64,000 bases of DNA from Caulobacter sp. 17J80-11 (GCF_014349105.1 NZ_JACSJI010000008.1:105497-169496), one strand, 5' to 3'. Positions 51,018-60,313 are shown, numbered from the stretch's first letter. Translations and numbers: made by a program. The notes: generated by a model not told the origin, from the sequence alone.

Positions 51018-51497
51018 CTATTCCCCCGCGTAAGCCTTCTCCAGCTTCGCGATGTCGAGCTTGGTCATCTGCATCATCGCCTCCATCGCCCGGCGCGCGC
51101 CGGCCGGGTCGTCGCCGCCGACGGTGTCCCGGATCTGGATCGGGGTGACCTGCCAGGCGACGCCGAACTTGTCCCTCAGCCAGCCGCACTGGCTGTGCTG
51201 GCCGCCGCCGGCGACCAGGGCGTCCCAGAAGCGGTCGACCTCCGCTTGCGTCTCGCAGTTGACCGTGAAGGAGACCGCGTCGGAAAAGCCGAACCCCGCG
51301 GGGCGGCCGTTCAGGGCGTTGAACACCTGGCCGTCCAGCTCGAACACGCACAGCATCACCGCGCCCTTCGGCCCCGGCCCGGCGTCGCCGTAGCGCATGA
51401 CCTTGATCACCTTCGAATTGGGGAAGATCGAGACGTAGAAGTTCATGGCCTCCTCGGCCTGGCCTTCGAACCACAGGAAGGGGTGGATCTGCTGCAT
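51018..51497 (-). CDS. VOC family, PhnB/3-demethylubiquinone-methyltransferase-like
   Basis: 159 residues: MQQIHPFLWFEGQAEEAMNFYVSIFPNSKV, FNALNGRPAGFGFSDAVSF, CGWLRDKFGVAWQVTPIQI, and a helical end with KLDIAKLEKAY. This is the PhnB-type glyoxalase-like fold, common as a stand-alone cytosolic protein. Substrate unknown. Confidence 0.92.
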   Translation of the reverse strand: MQQIHPFLWFEGQAEEAMNFYVSIFPNSKVIKVMRYGDAGPGPKGAVMLCVFELDGQVFNALNGRPAGFGFSDAVSFTVNCETQAEVDRFWDALVAGGGQHSQCGWLRDKFGVAWQVTPIQIRDTVGGDDPAGARRAMEAMMQMTKLDIAKLEKAYAGE

Positions 51498-51578
51498 GGG
51501 GCGGCTCCTCTGCTGAGCGGTCGAGCACAGGAACGTACGAGCGCCGTCCATTCCGACACCGCCGTTCGAACTTTTTCG

Positions 51579-51796
51579 CCTTCTCCCCTTGAGGGAGAAG
51601 GACGGAGCCCGCGCCCCGGAGCGGCACGCGGGGGGCTGCGCGGGAGGATGAGGGGTCGCGCGAACCCTCCGGAACCCGGCGCCAAAACCTGCCGGAGATC
51701 GGCCTGCGCCAGCGAGACCCCTCATCCTCCCGCACTGACCTCCGCCCTTCGGGCTCCGGTGCGCGGGTCCCTCCTTCTCCCTCAAGGGGAGAAGGG
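51579..51796. repeat. Repeat family A, facing long pair (copy 12)
   Basis: Forward unit CCTTCTCCCCTTGAGGGAG ... GGGAGGATGAGGGGTC (like 32962) and reverse unit CCCCTCATCCTCCC ... CCTTCTCCCTCAAGGGGAG. It fills the 336-base gap before the YceI gene. Confidence 0.85.
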
Positions 51797-51833
51797 TAAA
51801 GTAGCGCTGTTCGTCCAGAGAGGCCCCCGCTCG

Positions 51834-52481
51834 ATGCCCGTCGCCGTCCGCCCGCTCCTGCTCGCCGCCGCCGTCCTGGCGCTGTCCGCCTGCCACCGCA
51901 CGCCCGAGCCGGTGAAGACCGACGTCCCGGCCGGGACCTACAAGCTGGACCCCGCCCACGCCTCGCTGGTGTTCCGGGTCAATCACCTGGGCATGTCCCA
52001 CTACACCGCCCGCTTCACCAAGCTGGACGCCACGCTGGAGCTGGACCCGAAAAACCCCGCCGCCTCGCGGGTGAGCGCCACGGTGGATCCGCGCTCGCTG
52101 GAGACCGACTATCCCCTCCCCGAGCCCGACTTCGACGCCCAGCTGACCGGGCCGGACTGGCTGGACGCGGCCCGCTATCCGGCCATCAGCTTCCGGACCA
52201 CCAAGGTCGAGCCGACCAGCCCCGACACCGCCGAGGTGACCGGCGACCTGACCCTGCACGGGGTGACCAGGCCGGTGACGCTGAAGGCGAAGTTCAACGG
52301 CGGCTACGCCAGCCACGCCATGGACCCGTCGGGCGCGCGCATCGGCTTCTCGGCCACCGGCGCGCTGAACCGCTCCGACTTCGGGATCAGCTACGGCGTC
52401 CCGGCCAAGGGCTCCACCTTCGGCGTCGGCGACGAGGTGGAGATGCAGATCGAGGCGGAGTTCACCCGGCCGAAGGGCTGA
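51834..52481 (+). CDS. YceI family lipoprotein
   Basis: 215 residues with a lipobox LALSAC (Cys 20). GTYKLDPAHASLVFRVNHLGMSHYTARFTKLDATLEL and DLTLHGVTRPVTLKAKFNGG are the YceI lipocalin-like signature, and SATGALNRSDFGISYGVP completes it. YceI proteins bind isoprenoid-like lipids in the periplasm. Full length. Confidence 0.93.
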   Translation: MPVAVRPLLLAAAVLALSACHRTPEPVKTDVPAGTYKLDPAHASLVFRVNHLGMSHYTARFTKLDATLELDPKNPAASRVSATVDPRSLETDYPLPEPDFDAQLTGPDWLDAARYPAISFRTTKVEPTSPDTAEVTGDLTLHGVTRPVTLKAKFNGGYASHAMDPSGARIGFSATGALNRSDFGISYGVPAKGSTFGVGDEVEMQIEAEFTRPKG

Positions 52482-52568
52482 TCGGCTGCGGGGAAGCGCG
52501 TCGGGTTCACCCGCGGGAACCTCGCCCCACCGTCACGGTTCACCCTCGCACGGCGAGGGAGAGCGGCG

Positions 52569-53555
52569 ATGGACGGGGCGCAGGCGCGAGCGGCGACCAT
52601 GCGGGCGGCGGTGCTGACGGGGCCAGGCAAGCTGCACACCGCCAAGGTGCCCAGACCCGAGCCCGGCCCCGGCCAGGTGCGCCTGCGTCTGGAGGGCTGC
52701 GGCGTGTGCGCGTCGAACCTGACGCCCTGGGAAGGCCCGCCGTGGATGGAGTTCCCGACGGCCCCCGGCGCGCTCGGCCACGAGGGCTGGGGCGTGATCG
52801 ACGCGGTCGGCGACGGCGTGGACGACCTCAAGCCCGGCCAGCGGGTCGCGGCGCTCAGCTACAACGCCTACGCCGAATACGACCTGGCCGAGGCTTCGAA
52901 CGTCGTGGCCCTGCCCGCCAGCCTGGACGGACGCGCCTTCCCCGGCGAGCCGCTGGGCTGCGCCATGAACATCTTCCGCCGCAGCGACATCCAGCCCGGC
53001 CAGACCGTGGCGATCGTCGGGATCGGCTATCTGGGCGCGGTGCTGACCCGGCTGGCCACTGAGGCCGGCGCGCGGGTGATCGCCATTTCGCGCCGGCCGG
53101 GCGCCCTGAAGACCGCGCGGGCCATGGGCGCGGTCGAGGCCCTCGGCATGGAGGGCCGCCACACCGTCATCGAACAGGTGCGCGAGCTGACCGGCGGCGC
53201 CTTCTGCGACCGCGTCATCGAGGCCGCCGGAAAGCAGTGGCCGTTGGACCTGGCCGCCGAACTGACCCGCGAGGGCGGGCGCCTCGTGATCGCCGGCTAT
53301 CACCAGGACGGCCCGCGCCAGGTGAACATGCAGCTGTGGAACTGGCGCGGCTTCGACGTCATCAACGCCCACGAGCGCGACCCGGCCGTGGCCGTGCGCG
53401 GCCTGAAGGAAGCGGTCGAGGCGGTGGCGTCCGGGCGGCTGGATCCCGACCCCCTGCTCACCCACGCCTACCCGCTGGAGCGCCTGGCCGACGCGCTCAA
53501 CGCCGCGCGGGATAGGCCCGAGGGGTTCATGAAGGCGGTGGTGACGCTGGCATGA
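52569..53555 (+). CDS. Medium-chain dehydrogenase/reductase (zinc-type ADH-like)
   Basis: 328 residues. GCGVCASNLTPWEGP holds the catalytic Cys, LGHEGWG the His-Glu pair, and TVAIVGIGYLGAVLTRLA the Rossmann motif for NAD(P). The lobe with the four structural-zinc Cys is absent, so this is a short-lobe MDR. Its TGA overlaps the ATG of the Gfo/Idh gene (ATGA), so the two oxidoreductases work together, possibly in sugar or polyol metabolism. Confidence 0.9.
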   Translation: MDGAQARAATMRAAVLTGPGKLHTAKVPRPEPGPGQVRLRLEGCGVCASNLTPWEGPPWMEFPTAPGALGHEGWGVIDAVGDGVDDLKPGQRVAALSYNAYAEYDLAEASNVVALPASLDGRAFPGEPLGCAMNIFRRSDIQPGQTVAIVGIGYLGAVLTRLATEAGARVIAISRRPGALKTARAMGAVEALGMEGRHTVIEQVRELTGGAFCDRVIEAAGKQWPLDLAAELTREGGRLVIAGYHQDGPRQVNMQLWNWRGFDVINAHERDPAVAVRGLKEAVEAVASGRLDPDPLLTHAYPLERLADALNAARDRPEGFMKAVVTLA

Positions 53556-54532
53556 CCCGCCCCCGCGTCGGCTTCCTCGGCGTCGGCTGGATCGGCCGGC
53601 ACCGCATGCAGGCCATGATCGACGCCGGCGCGGTCCAGGCCGTCGCCGTCGCCGACGCTTCGCCCGACGCCGCCGAAAAGGCCGCCCGTCAGGCCGGCTG
53701 CGCGGCGGTCGAGGGCCTGGACGAGCTGCTCGACCTGGACCTGGACGGGATCGTCGTCGCCACCCCCAGCGCGCTGCACGCCGAGCAGGCGCTCCAGGCG
53801 CTCGCCGCCGGCTGCGCCGTCTTCTGCCAGAAGCCGCTGGGCCGCACCGCCGACGAGGTCCGCGCGGTGGTGGGCGCCGCCCGCGCCGCCGACCGCCTGC
53901 TCGAGGTCGACCTCTCCTACCGCTTCACCGAGGCCGCGCGGCGGGTGCGCGAGCTGGTCCGCGACGGCGCGCTGGGCCGCGTCTATGCCGCCGACCTGAC
54001 CTTCCACAACGCCTACGGGCCGGACAAGCCGTGGTTCTACGACCCGGCCCTGTCGGGCGGCGGCTGCGTGATGGACCTGGGCGTCCACCTGGTCGACCTG
54101 GCCCTGTGGACGCTGGACTTCCCCTCGGTCCAGACCGTGCGCGGCCGGCTCTACGCCGCCGGCGAACCGCTGGGCGGCCGCACCTGCGTGGAGGACTACG
54201 CCACCGCCGAACTGGCGTTGGCGGGCGGGGTCAGCGTGCGGCTGGCCTGCTCCTGGAACCTGCCGGCCGGGCGCGACGCGGCCATCTCCGCGGCGCTGTA
54301 CGGGACCGGCGGCGGGGCCGAGCTGAGCAATGTCGGCGGCTCGTTCTACGACTTCGAAGCCTGGCGCTGCGAGGGCCCCAAACGCGAGGCCCTGTGCGCC
54401 CCGCCCGACGCCTGGGGCGGCCGCGCCGCCGTCGCCTGGGCCCAGAGGCTGGCGGCCGGCGAGCGGTACGACCCTCAGGCCGAACGGCTGGTCGCGGTGG
54501 CGGAGACGCTGGACCGGATCTACGGGCGCTAG
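53552..54532 (+). CDS. Gfo/Idh/MocA family oxidoreductase
   Basis: 326 residues. VGFLGVGWIGRHRMQAMI is the NAD-binding motif, VFCQKPLGRTADE matches the catalytic Lys motif (EKP-like, here QKP), and GGGCVMDLGVHLVDLALWTL the catalytic His region. Acts on a sugar or cyclitol in the cytoplasm. Translationally coupled to the MDR gene. Full length. Confidence 0.92.
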   Translation: MTRPRVGFLGVGWIGRHRMQAMIDAGAVQAVAVADASPDAAEKAARQAGCAAVEGLDELLDLDLDGIVVATPSALHAEQALQALAAGCAVFCQKPLGRTADEVRAVVGAARAADRLLEVDLSYRFTEAARRVRELVRDGALGRVYAADLTFHNAYGPDKPWFYDPALSGGGCVMDLGVHLVDLALWTLDFPSVQTVRGRLYAAGEPLGGRTCVEDYATAELALAGGVSVRLACSWNLPAGRDAAISAALYGTGGGAELSNVGGSFYDFEAWRCEGPKREALCAPPDAWGGRAAVAWAQRLAAGERYDPQAERLVAVAETLDRIYGR

Positions 54533-54540
54533 CCCCCTGT

Positions 54541-54646
54541 CGTCACCCTCGGGCTTGTCCCGAGGGCCCAGCGTTCAGCTGGCGCCCCGCCCTGACGGCT
54601 TTGCGAACCGGAGGACTGGGCCCTCGGGACAGGCCCGAGGGTGACG
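54541..54646. repeat. Repeat family C, copy 2
   Basis: Same arms as copy 1 with a single change (GGACAGGCCC in the right arm) and an unrelated centre. It follows the Gfo/Idh stop by 8 bases. Confidence 0.9.
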
Positions 54647-54721
54647 CTGAAATGCACGGCGGATTGATCTGGAGGGCTCCGCTCCGCCATACGGGGTACG
54701 AACCTTCCGGAGACCGCCGTC

Positions 54722-56008
54722 GTGCGACGCCTTCTCGCGGCTGCCGCCGCCGCCCTCGCGATCAGCGCCCCCGCCCGCGCGGCCGAGCCGGCCAGCACGC
54801 TGCTCAGGCCCGACCGGGTGTTCACCGCCGAGGACGGCCAGGCGCACGCCGGCTGGGCGGTGCTGGTCACCGGCGACAGGATCGCCGCCGTCGGCCCGGC
54901 CGCGCAGATCGCGGCGCCGGCCGGCGCCCGCGTCGTCGACCTGCCCGGCACCACCCTGCTGCCCGGCCTGATCGACGCCCACTCGCACCTGTTCCTGCAC
55001 CCCTACGACGAGACCCGCTGGGACGATCAGGTGCTGAAGGAGACGCTCGCCACCCGCACCCTGCGCGCCGGGGCCCAGGCGCAGGCCACCCTGCAGTCGG
55101 GCTTCACCGCCGAGCGCGACCTCGGCACCGAGGGCGCCGGGAACGCCGACCTGTCGCTGAAGCGCGCCATCGACTCCGGCATGATCGAGGGCCCGCGCCT
55201 GGCCATCGCCGGCCGCGCCATCGTCGCGCGCGGCGCCTACGGCCCGGCCCGGAAGAACTACAGCGGCGACTTCGACCCGCCGCAGGGGGCGCAGGAGGTC
55301 TCCGGCGTCGACGAGATCGTGGCGGCCGTGCGCGAACAGGCCGCCGACGGGGCCGACTGGATCAAGGTCTACGCCGACTATCGTGTCGGCCCGAACGGCG
55401 AGCCGATGGCCACCTTCTCGCTGGAGGAGCTGAAGGCCCTGGTCGCCGCCGCCCATGACCTGAAGCGCCCCGTCGCCGCCCACGCCTCCACCGACGAGGG
55501 CGCGCGCCGCGCGACCCTCGCCGGCGTCGACACCATCGAGCACGGCCAGTACGTCAGCGAGGCCACCTTCCGCCTGATGGCCGAGAAGGGCGTGGCCTGG
55601 ATGCCGACCCTGACGGCCCACGAGGCCTACGGCCAGTACTTCCAGGGCTACGTCGCCGGCAAAAGCCCGCCCACCGACGACATGGCCGCGGCCGACAAGG
55701 CCTTCCACACCGCGCGCAAGCTGGGCGTCGTCATCGGCCTGGGCTCCGACGTCGGCGTCTTCCGCCACGGCGACAGCGCCCGCGAGCTCAACTGGATGGT
55801 CCGCGAGGGCATGACCCCGGCCGAGGCGCTCACCGCCGCCACCGCCGTGAACGCGCGGGTGCTGGGCTGGCAGGACCGGGTCGGCAAGGTGAAGCCCGGG
55901 CTCTACGCCGACCTGGTGGCCGTGCAGGGCGATCCGACGACGGACATCACCGCCGCGGGGAAGCCGGTGTTCGTGATGAAGGGCGGGAAGATCGTGCGGG
56001 AGCGCTGA
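54722..56008 (+). CDS. Secreted amidohydrolase (imidazolonepropionase/prolidase-like)
   Basis: 428 residues from GTG 54722, signal peptide ending [25 protein letters not shown] is the metal HxH motif; [12 protein letters not shown] has the carbamylated-Lys position, [25 protein letters not shown] two His, and [10 protein letters not shown] the Asp. It should cleave C-N bonds of a peptide or cyclic substrate in the periplasm, like the Xaa-Pro and N-acyl amidohydrolases of the family. Confidence 0.92.
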   Translation: MRRLLAAAAAALAISAPARAAEPASTLLRPDRVFTAEDGQAHAGWAVLVTGDRIAAVGPAAQIAAPAGARVVDLPGTTLLPGLIDAHSHLFLHPYDETRWDDQVLKETLATRTLRAGAQAQATLQSGFTAERDLGTEGAGNADLSLKRAIDSGMIEGPRLAIAGRAIVARGAYGPARKNYSGDFDPPQGAQEVSGVDEIVAAVREQAADGADWIKVYADYRVGPNGEPMATFSLEELKALVAAAHDLKRPVAAHASTDEGARRATLAGVDTIEHGQYVSEATFRLMAEKGVAWMPTLTAHEAYGQYFQGYVAGKSPPTDDMAAADKAFHTARKLGVVIGLGSDVGVFRHGDSARELNWMVREGMTPAEALTAATAVNARVLGWQDRVGKVKPGLYADLVAVQGDPTTDITAAGKPVFVMKGGKIVRER

Positions 56009-56029
56009 GAAGCGACGCCCCAACCATCC

Positions 56030-56180
56030 CGTCATCCCGGCCGCAGCGGAGCGAAGCGCAGCGGAGAGCCGGGACCCAGCCAGCGCGTGGCTAGTTGCAG
56101 CGCGGATCCGCGGCGTTCAGGTCGAGCTTGCTGGGTCCCGGCTCTCCGGCCCGCTGCGCGGGCCTACGGCCGGGATGACG
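56030..56180. repeat. Repeat family B, copy 3
   Basis: CGTCATCCCGGCCGCAGCGG ... GGGACCCAGC facing TGCTGGGTCCCGGCTCTCC ... CGGGATGACG; the left arm is identical to copies 1 and 2. Confidence 0.9.
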
Positions 56181-56208
56181 GAACAAGAATGCAAAGCCGC
56201 ACGCCCCC

Positions 56209-57273
56209 TCACCCCGGCGCCAGCACCGCGGCCAGGTCGTCCAGTCGGCGGAACATGCGGTCCGGACGGGCCGCGGCCAGCGCCTTTTCCGTGGCGTAGC
56301 CCCACGTCACCGCCGCGCTCGCCAGCCCGGCCTTGCGGGCCGCCTCCACGTCTCGGGTCTCGTCGCCGACGCTGAGCACCTGGCCGCGCGGCACGCCGGC
56401 CGCGCGCACCACGCCGGCCAGCTTGCGCGCCTTGCCGAACATCGCGGCCTCGCAGGCGAACCGCCCGACCGTCGCCGCCGCCGGCCCCAGCGCGCGGCGC
56501 ACGTTGGCCTCGGCGTTGGAGCTGACCACCGCCGTCTCCACGCCGGCCGCCGCCAGCCGCTCCAGCAAGGCCGGCACGCCGGGGAACAGCGGCGCGGGCG
56601 CCTCGGCGCTTAAGGCGCGCATGTGCTTCGCGATGGCCGGCAGCTTCCAGGCCGGCACGCCCAGGGCTTTCACGATCTGGCGGCTGGAGCGGCCGCGCAG
56701 GCGCTCGATCTCGGCCGCGTCGGCGGTGCGGAAGCCGTAGCGAACCGCCACCTGGTTCAGCACCCCGATCATCCACTCGGCGCTGTCGGCGAGCGTCCCG
56801 TCGAAGTCGAAGATCACCAGCCGGTAGGGCGGCGTCCTCAGCTTGCGCATGCGCCAGACCTCGGCTGGAGCGCCGGCGAAACTGATCTCGCGCCGGCCCT
56901 CGACCACGTAGCCCAGCCGCTCGTACAGCCGGCGCGCGTCGGGGTTCACCGTGAACACCGACAGGGTCACGTCGCCGGCGACGCGCGCCTCCGCCGCCGC
57001 CAGCAGGGCCGAGCCGATCCCCCGCCCCTGCCGCGCCGGATCGACGAACAGGTTGGCGACGTGGGCCCCGATCAGTTCGACCAGGCCTGCGACCTCTCCG
57101 TCCGCCACCGCCACCAGCCGCACCTCGGCCGGTTCCAGCGGCGCCTCCGGCGTGAACCGGCCGGCGCGTTCGGGCATGCGCGCGCCGTAGGAGCTGAGCG
57201 CCGCGGCCGCGGCGATGCGCTGACACGCCGCCCGGTCGGCCTCCTCGAAGGCGCGGACGCTCACGCCGCTCAC
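56209..57273 (-). CDS. Fusion: GNAT acetyltransferase + HAD hydrolase
   Basis: 354 residues from GTG 57273. Residues 1-145 are GNAT: VRAFEEADRAACQRI, HVANLFVDPARQGRGIGSALL with the acetyl-CoA loop QGRGIG (82-87), and NPDARRLYERLGYVVEG. Residues 150-354 are HAD: VIFDFDGTLADSAEW (D156, D158), VETAVVSSNAEANVRRALG, FGKARKLAGVVRAA, VLSVGDETRDVEAARKAGL. Both catalytic halves look intact. Its GTGA overlap with the DJ-1/PfpI gene shows co-translation. Likely an acyltransferase plus phosphatase acting on linked steps or a shared substrate; the substrate is unknown. Confidence 0.88.
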   Translation of the reverse strand: MSGVSVRAFEEADRAACQRIAAAAALSSYGARMPERAGRFTPEAPLEPAEVRLVAVADGEVAGLVELIGAHVANLFVDPARQGRGIGSALLAAAEARVAGDVTLSVFTVNPDARRLYERLGYVVEGRREISFAGAPAEVWRMRKLRTPPYRLVIFDFDGTLADSAEWMIGVLNQVAVRYGFRTADAAEIERLRGRSSRQIVKALGVPAWKLPAIAKHMRALSAEAPAPLFPGVPALLERLAAAGVETAVVSSNAEANVRRALGPAAATVGRFACEAAMFGKARKLAGVVRAAGVPRGQVLSVGDETRDVEAARKAGLASAAVTWGYATEKALAAARPDRMFRRLDDLAAVLAPG

Positions 57274-58082
57274 GCCAGCGGCCTCAGGGTGCGGGCCTCG
57301 GCCACGAAGGCCGCCAGGCTGCCCTCCATCAGTTGCCGGATCTCCGGCCGGGCGGTCTCGATCGAGCCGCCGGCGATCGGCGGCTCCGGGTCGTATTCGG
57401 CCACCAGCACGGCGGCCTCGGCGAAGGGCTGGCCGCGCAGCTCCGCCACCAGGGCCGAGCCGAAGTCCAGACCGGCCGACACGCCCGCCCCGGTGATGAC
57501 GTTGTCGTCGCGCACCACGCGCTGGCGCTGGGGGATGGCCCCGAACTGGGCCAGCAGCGGCACCGCCGACCAGTGCGAGGTGGCGCGCCGGCCCTGCAGC
57601 ACGCCGGCCGCGCCCAGGATCAGCGAGCCGCTGCAGACGCTGGTCACGTACTCGGCGCGCGCGGCCCGGTCGGCCATGAAGGCCACCGTCGTCGGATCGC
57701 GCGCCGCCGCCACCGTGCCGGCCGTGCCGCCGGGGGTGAACAGCACGGTCAGGTCCTCGGGGCAGTCCTTCATGGTGGTGGTCGGCTGGATGGCCATGCC
57801 CATGTCGCTGGGCACGGGCTTAAGGTCCGCCTGGTTGGTCACCAGGTGCACCTTGGCGCCGGGCATGCTCCCCAGGAAGTGGTAGGGGCCGGCGAAATCC
57901 AGGGCCGTGAAGCCGGGATAGAGCAGCATGGCGATCTGCTCGCGGCCGGTCAGCTTCAGGCCGGGAATGCGGGCGGCGAGCTCGCGCGCGTCGGCGGCCT
58001 TGGCTTTCCCGTCCTGCGCTTGGGCGGCGCCGGCGGCGGCCACGCCGGCCGCGGCGGCGATCAGGGTTCGTCTGGTCATCAT
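57270..58082 (-). CDS. DJ-1/PfpI family protein with Tat-like signal
   Basis: 270 residues, ATG 58082 (58079 also possible). The N-terminus TRRTLIAAAAGVAAAGAAQAQ has a twin Arg. The DJ-1 core has LYPGFTALDFAGPYHFLG and the nucleophile elbow TSVCSGSLILGAAGVLQGRRATSHW. It resembles the isonitrile hydratase/GlxA-type subgroup. Exported to the periplasm if the signal is used. First gene of the operon with the GNAT-HAD fusion, divergent from the GlxA regulator, which has a homologous N-terminal domain. Confidence 0.88.
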   Translation of the reverse strand: MMTRRTLIAAAAGVAAAGAAQAQDGKAKAADARELAARIPGLKLTGREQIAMLLYPGFTALDFAGPYHFLGSMPGAKVHLVTNQADLKPVPSDMGMAIQPTTTMKDCPEDLTVLFTPGGTAGTVAAARDPTTVAFMADRAARAEYVTSVCSGSLILGAAGVLQGRRATSHWSAVPLLAQFGAIPQRQRVVRDDNVITGAGVSAGLDFGSALVAELRGQPFAEAAVLVAEYDPEPPIAGGSIETARPEIRQLMEGSLAAFVAEARTLRPLA

Positions 58083-58169
58083 CGAGGCGTCCTCTTTGGC
58101 GGGGCTTGACTACGCCCGCCCGCGCGCGGCCTAAAGGACGTTGTTCCCACGTTTCAGGACGCAGCCTGG

Positions 58170-59129
58170 ATGCACCGGATCACCTTCCTGCTCTACGACG
58201 GCTTCCAGATCCTGGACGCCACCGGGCCGGCCGCAGTGTTCGAGATCGCCGGCGACTACGGCGGCGCCTACGCCGTCACCTTCGCCTCGGTGGCCGGCGG
58301 GCTGGTGCGCAGCTCCGGCGGCCTGACGGTGGCGACCGTCCCCCTGGCCGAGGCGAAGCTGTGCGACACCCTGATCGTGCCGGGCGCCGAGCTGGCCCAC
58401 GAACGGGCGGCCGACGCGGACCTGCAGCGCGCGGTCGCCGAAGCGGCCGAAGCCGGGCGGCGGGTGGCCAGCGTCTGCTCCGGCGCCTTCGTGCTGGCCG
58501 CCGCCGGCGTGCTGGAGGGCCGCCGCGCCGCCACCCACTGGCTGGCCACCGCCGGCCTGAAGCGCCGCCATCCCGGCGTGCGCGTGGACGAGGACAGCAT
58601 CTTCGTCGAGGACCGCGGGGTGTGGAGCTCGGCCGGGGTGCTGGCCGGGGTCGACCTGGCGCTGGCGATGGTGGGGCGCGACTACGGCGAGGCGGTCGCC
58701 CGCCAGACCGCGCGCAAGCTGGTGGTTTATCACCGCCGCCCGGGCGGCCAGTCACAGCACTCCGCCCTGCTGGAGATGGTCGCCCCGGACAACCGCTTCG
58801 CGCCGTTGCTGGGCTGGGCGCGCGAGCGGCTGGACGAGCCCCTGCCGGTCGAGCGGCTGGCCGAACAGGCGGCGCTCAGCGTGCGCCAGTTCACCCGCGC
58901 CTTCACCGAGGCCACCGGCGTGGCTCCCGCCAAGGCGGTCGAGCGCCTTCGGGTCGAGGCCGCCCGCGCGGCCCTGGAAACCGGCGCCGGCACGCTGGAC
59001 CAGGTCGCCCGGCAGACCGGCTTCGGCAATCCGGAGCGCATGCGCCGCGCCTTCGTGAAGCTCACCGGCCGCCCGCCCGGCGCGGCGCGGCTGCGGGCCG
59101 CTCCTCCACGTCCGCCATCCCGGCCGTAG
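58170..59129 (+). CDS. GlxA-type regulator (DJ-1/PfpI + AraC)
   Basis: 319 residues. DJ-1-like N-terminal half: FLLYDGFQILDATGPAAVFE, then ASVCSGAFVLAAAGVLEGRRAATHW. C-terminal AraC: LPVERLAEQAALSVRQFTRAF, VARQTGFGNPERMRRAFVKLTG. Such proteins sense small metabolites with a DJ-1-like pocket. Divergent from the exported DJ-1 protein, which it probably regulates. The stop codon TAG (59127-59129) and the last residues PPSRP are inside repeat B copy 4, so the original C-terminus was likely different. Confidence 0.93.
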   Translation: MHRITFLLYDGFQILDATGPAAVFEIAGDYGGAYAVTFASVAGGLVRSSGGLTVATVPLAEAKLCDTLIVPGAELAHERAADADLQRAVAEAAEAGRRVASVCSGAFVLAAAGVLEGRRAATHWLATAGLKRRHPGVRVDEDSIFVEDRGVWSSAGVLAGVDLALAMVGRDYGEAVARQTARKLVVYHRRPGGQSQHSALLEMVAPDNRFAPLLGWARERLDEPLPVERLAEQAALSVRQFTRAFTEATGVAPAKAVERLRVEAARAALETGAGTLDQVARQTGFGNPERMRRAFVKLTGRPPGAARLRAAPPRPPSRP

Positions 59130-59254
59130 CGCAGCGAAGAGCCGGGACCCAGCAAGCGCCACGCTCGTCGCAGCGCGGGTCAGCAGCGTCAATCGCCAGC
59201 TTGCTGGGTCCCGGCTCTCCGGCCCGCTGCGCGCGCCTGCGGCCGGGATGACGG
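59115..59254. repeat. Repeat family B, copy 4
   Basis: CCATCCCGGCCGTAGCGCAG ... GAGCCGGGACCCAGCAAGCG facing CTTGCTGGGTCCCGGCTCTCC in pieces and CGGGATGACG. GTAG replaces the usual GCAG, creating the stop codon of the GlxA gene. Confidence 0.88.
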
Positions 59255-59268
59255 GATCTGAAGCCCTC

Positions 59269-59463
59269 TTACGCCTTCTCCACGTTCTCGCCGTCCTGGG
59301 CCAGTTCGGGGTGGCGGCGCACCAGCGCCTCGCGTTCGCGCGCCAGCGAGTCCCAGGTCGCCGCCATCTCCAGCAGCTGCTCGCGATGTTCGCCGACACC
59401 CATGCGGTTGGCGAGCTCGCGGCATTCGACGGCGTGTTGGTGGTACTCGGAGGCCTTTTTCAT
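59269..59463 (-). CDS. Small helical hypothetical protein (64 aa)
   Basis: 64 residues from ATG 59463: MKKASEYHQHAVECRELAN, then HREQLLEMAATWDSLARERE. This is a short helical protein type common in alphaproteobacteria, with conserved ECRELA and LLEMA..W..LA elements. Cytosolic, function unknown. Its stop faces the B repeat. Confidence 0.7.
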   Translation of the reverse strand: MKKASEYHQHAVECRELANRMGVGEHREQLLEMAATWDSLAREREALVRRHPELAQDGENVEKA

Positions 59464-59607
59464 GCGCGTCCGTTTGACCGAATTTGCTGGGATGTCAACG
59501 AACGTTGAACACGTTCGGCGGATCAACCGGCCGGCGGACGGCTTCGGTCCGTCCTAAAACAACGCCCTGAATCAGGCCAAGGTCGCGCCACATCAGACGG
59601 AGGCGGC

Positions 59608-59958
59608 GTGTACTACCTGATCCTCAAGGCGGCGGTGTCGGGCGTGATCATCGCCCTGGTGTCGGAGATCGCCAAGCGCAGCCCGCCCTTCGGCGCCCTG
59701 GTCGCCTCGCTGCCGCTGATCTCGGTGATGGGCATGATGTGGCTGTGGCGGGACACCCACGACCCGGTGCGCATGGCGTCCCACGTCGAGGCCACCTTCT
59801 GGTACGTGCTGCCCTCGCTGCCGATGTTCCTGATCATGCCGGCCCTGCTGCGCCGCGGCGCGCCGTTCTGGCCGACGCTGGGCTTCGGCTGCGCGGTCAC
59901 CATCGGCCTGTACTTCGCCATGATCGCGATCGGACCGCGGCTGGGCCTGAAGCTGTAG
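59608..59958 (+). CDS. DUF3147 family membrane protein
   Basis: 116 residues from GTG 59608 with GGAGGCGG. LILKAAVSGVIIALVSEIAKRSPPFGALVASLPLISVMGMMWLW is the DUF3147 pattern, with four helices in all. Inner membrane; function unknown. Followed 10 bases later by the GGCT-like gene, with which it may be co-transcribed. Confidence 0.9.
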   Translation: MYYLILKAAVSGVIIALVSEIAKRSPPFGALVASLPLISVMGMMWLWRDTHDPVRMASHVEATFWYVLPSLPMFLIMPALLRRGAPFWPTLGFGCAVTIGLYFAMIAIGPRLGLKL

Positions 59959-59968
59959 GGGAACCGCC

Positions 59969-60313
59969 ATGACCGCCGACACCACCGAACGCCTGTTCTC
60001 CTACGGCACCCTGCAGCAGCCGCAGGTGCAGCTGTCGACCTTCGGGCGGCGGCTGGAGGGCCGCCCCGACGCCCTGACCGGCTGGCGGCTGGAGTGGGTG
60101 CGGATCACCGACCCGGCCGTGATCGCCGCCTCGGGCTCGGACCGCCACCCGATCCTGGTCGCGGGCGGGCCGGACGACGCGGTCGAGGGCACGGTGTTCC
60201 TGATCACCCCGGCCGAACTGGCCGCCGCCGACGACTACGAGGTCGACGACTACCGCCGGGTGGAGGCTCAGCTGCGCGCCGGCGGGACGGCCTGGGTCTA
60301 CGTGAAGGCCTGA
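59969..60313 (+). CDS. Gamma-glutamylcyclotransferase-like (AIG2/GGCT) protein
   Basis: 114 residues. LFSYGTLQQPQVQLSTFGRRLEG is the substrate-binding YGTL loop, and EGTVFLITPAELAAADDYE contains the catalytic Glu region followed by YRRVEAQL. Family members cyclise gamma-glutamyl peptides; this short form may be a cyclotransferase or a relative. Cytosolic. Confidence 0.9.
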   Translation: MTADTTERLFSYGTLQQPQVQLSTFGRRLEGRPDALTGWRLEWVRITDPAVIAASGSDRHPILVAGGPDDAVEGTVFLITPAELAAADDYEVDDYRRVEAQLRAGGTAWVYVKA

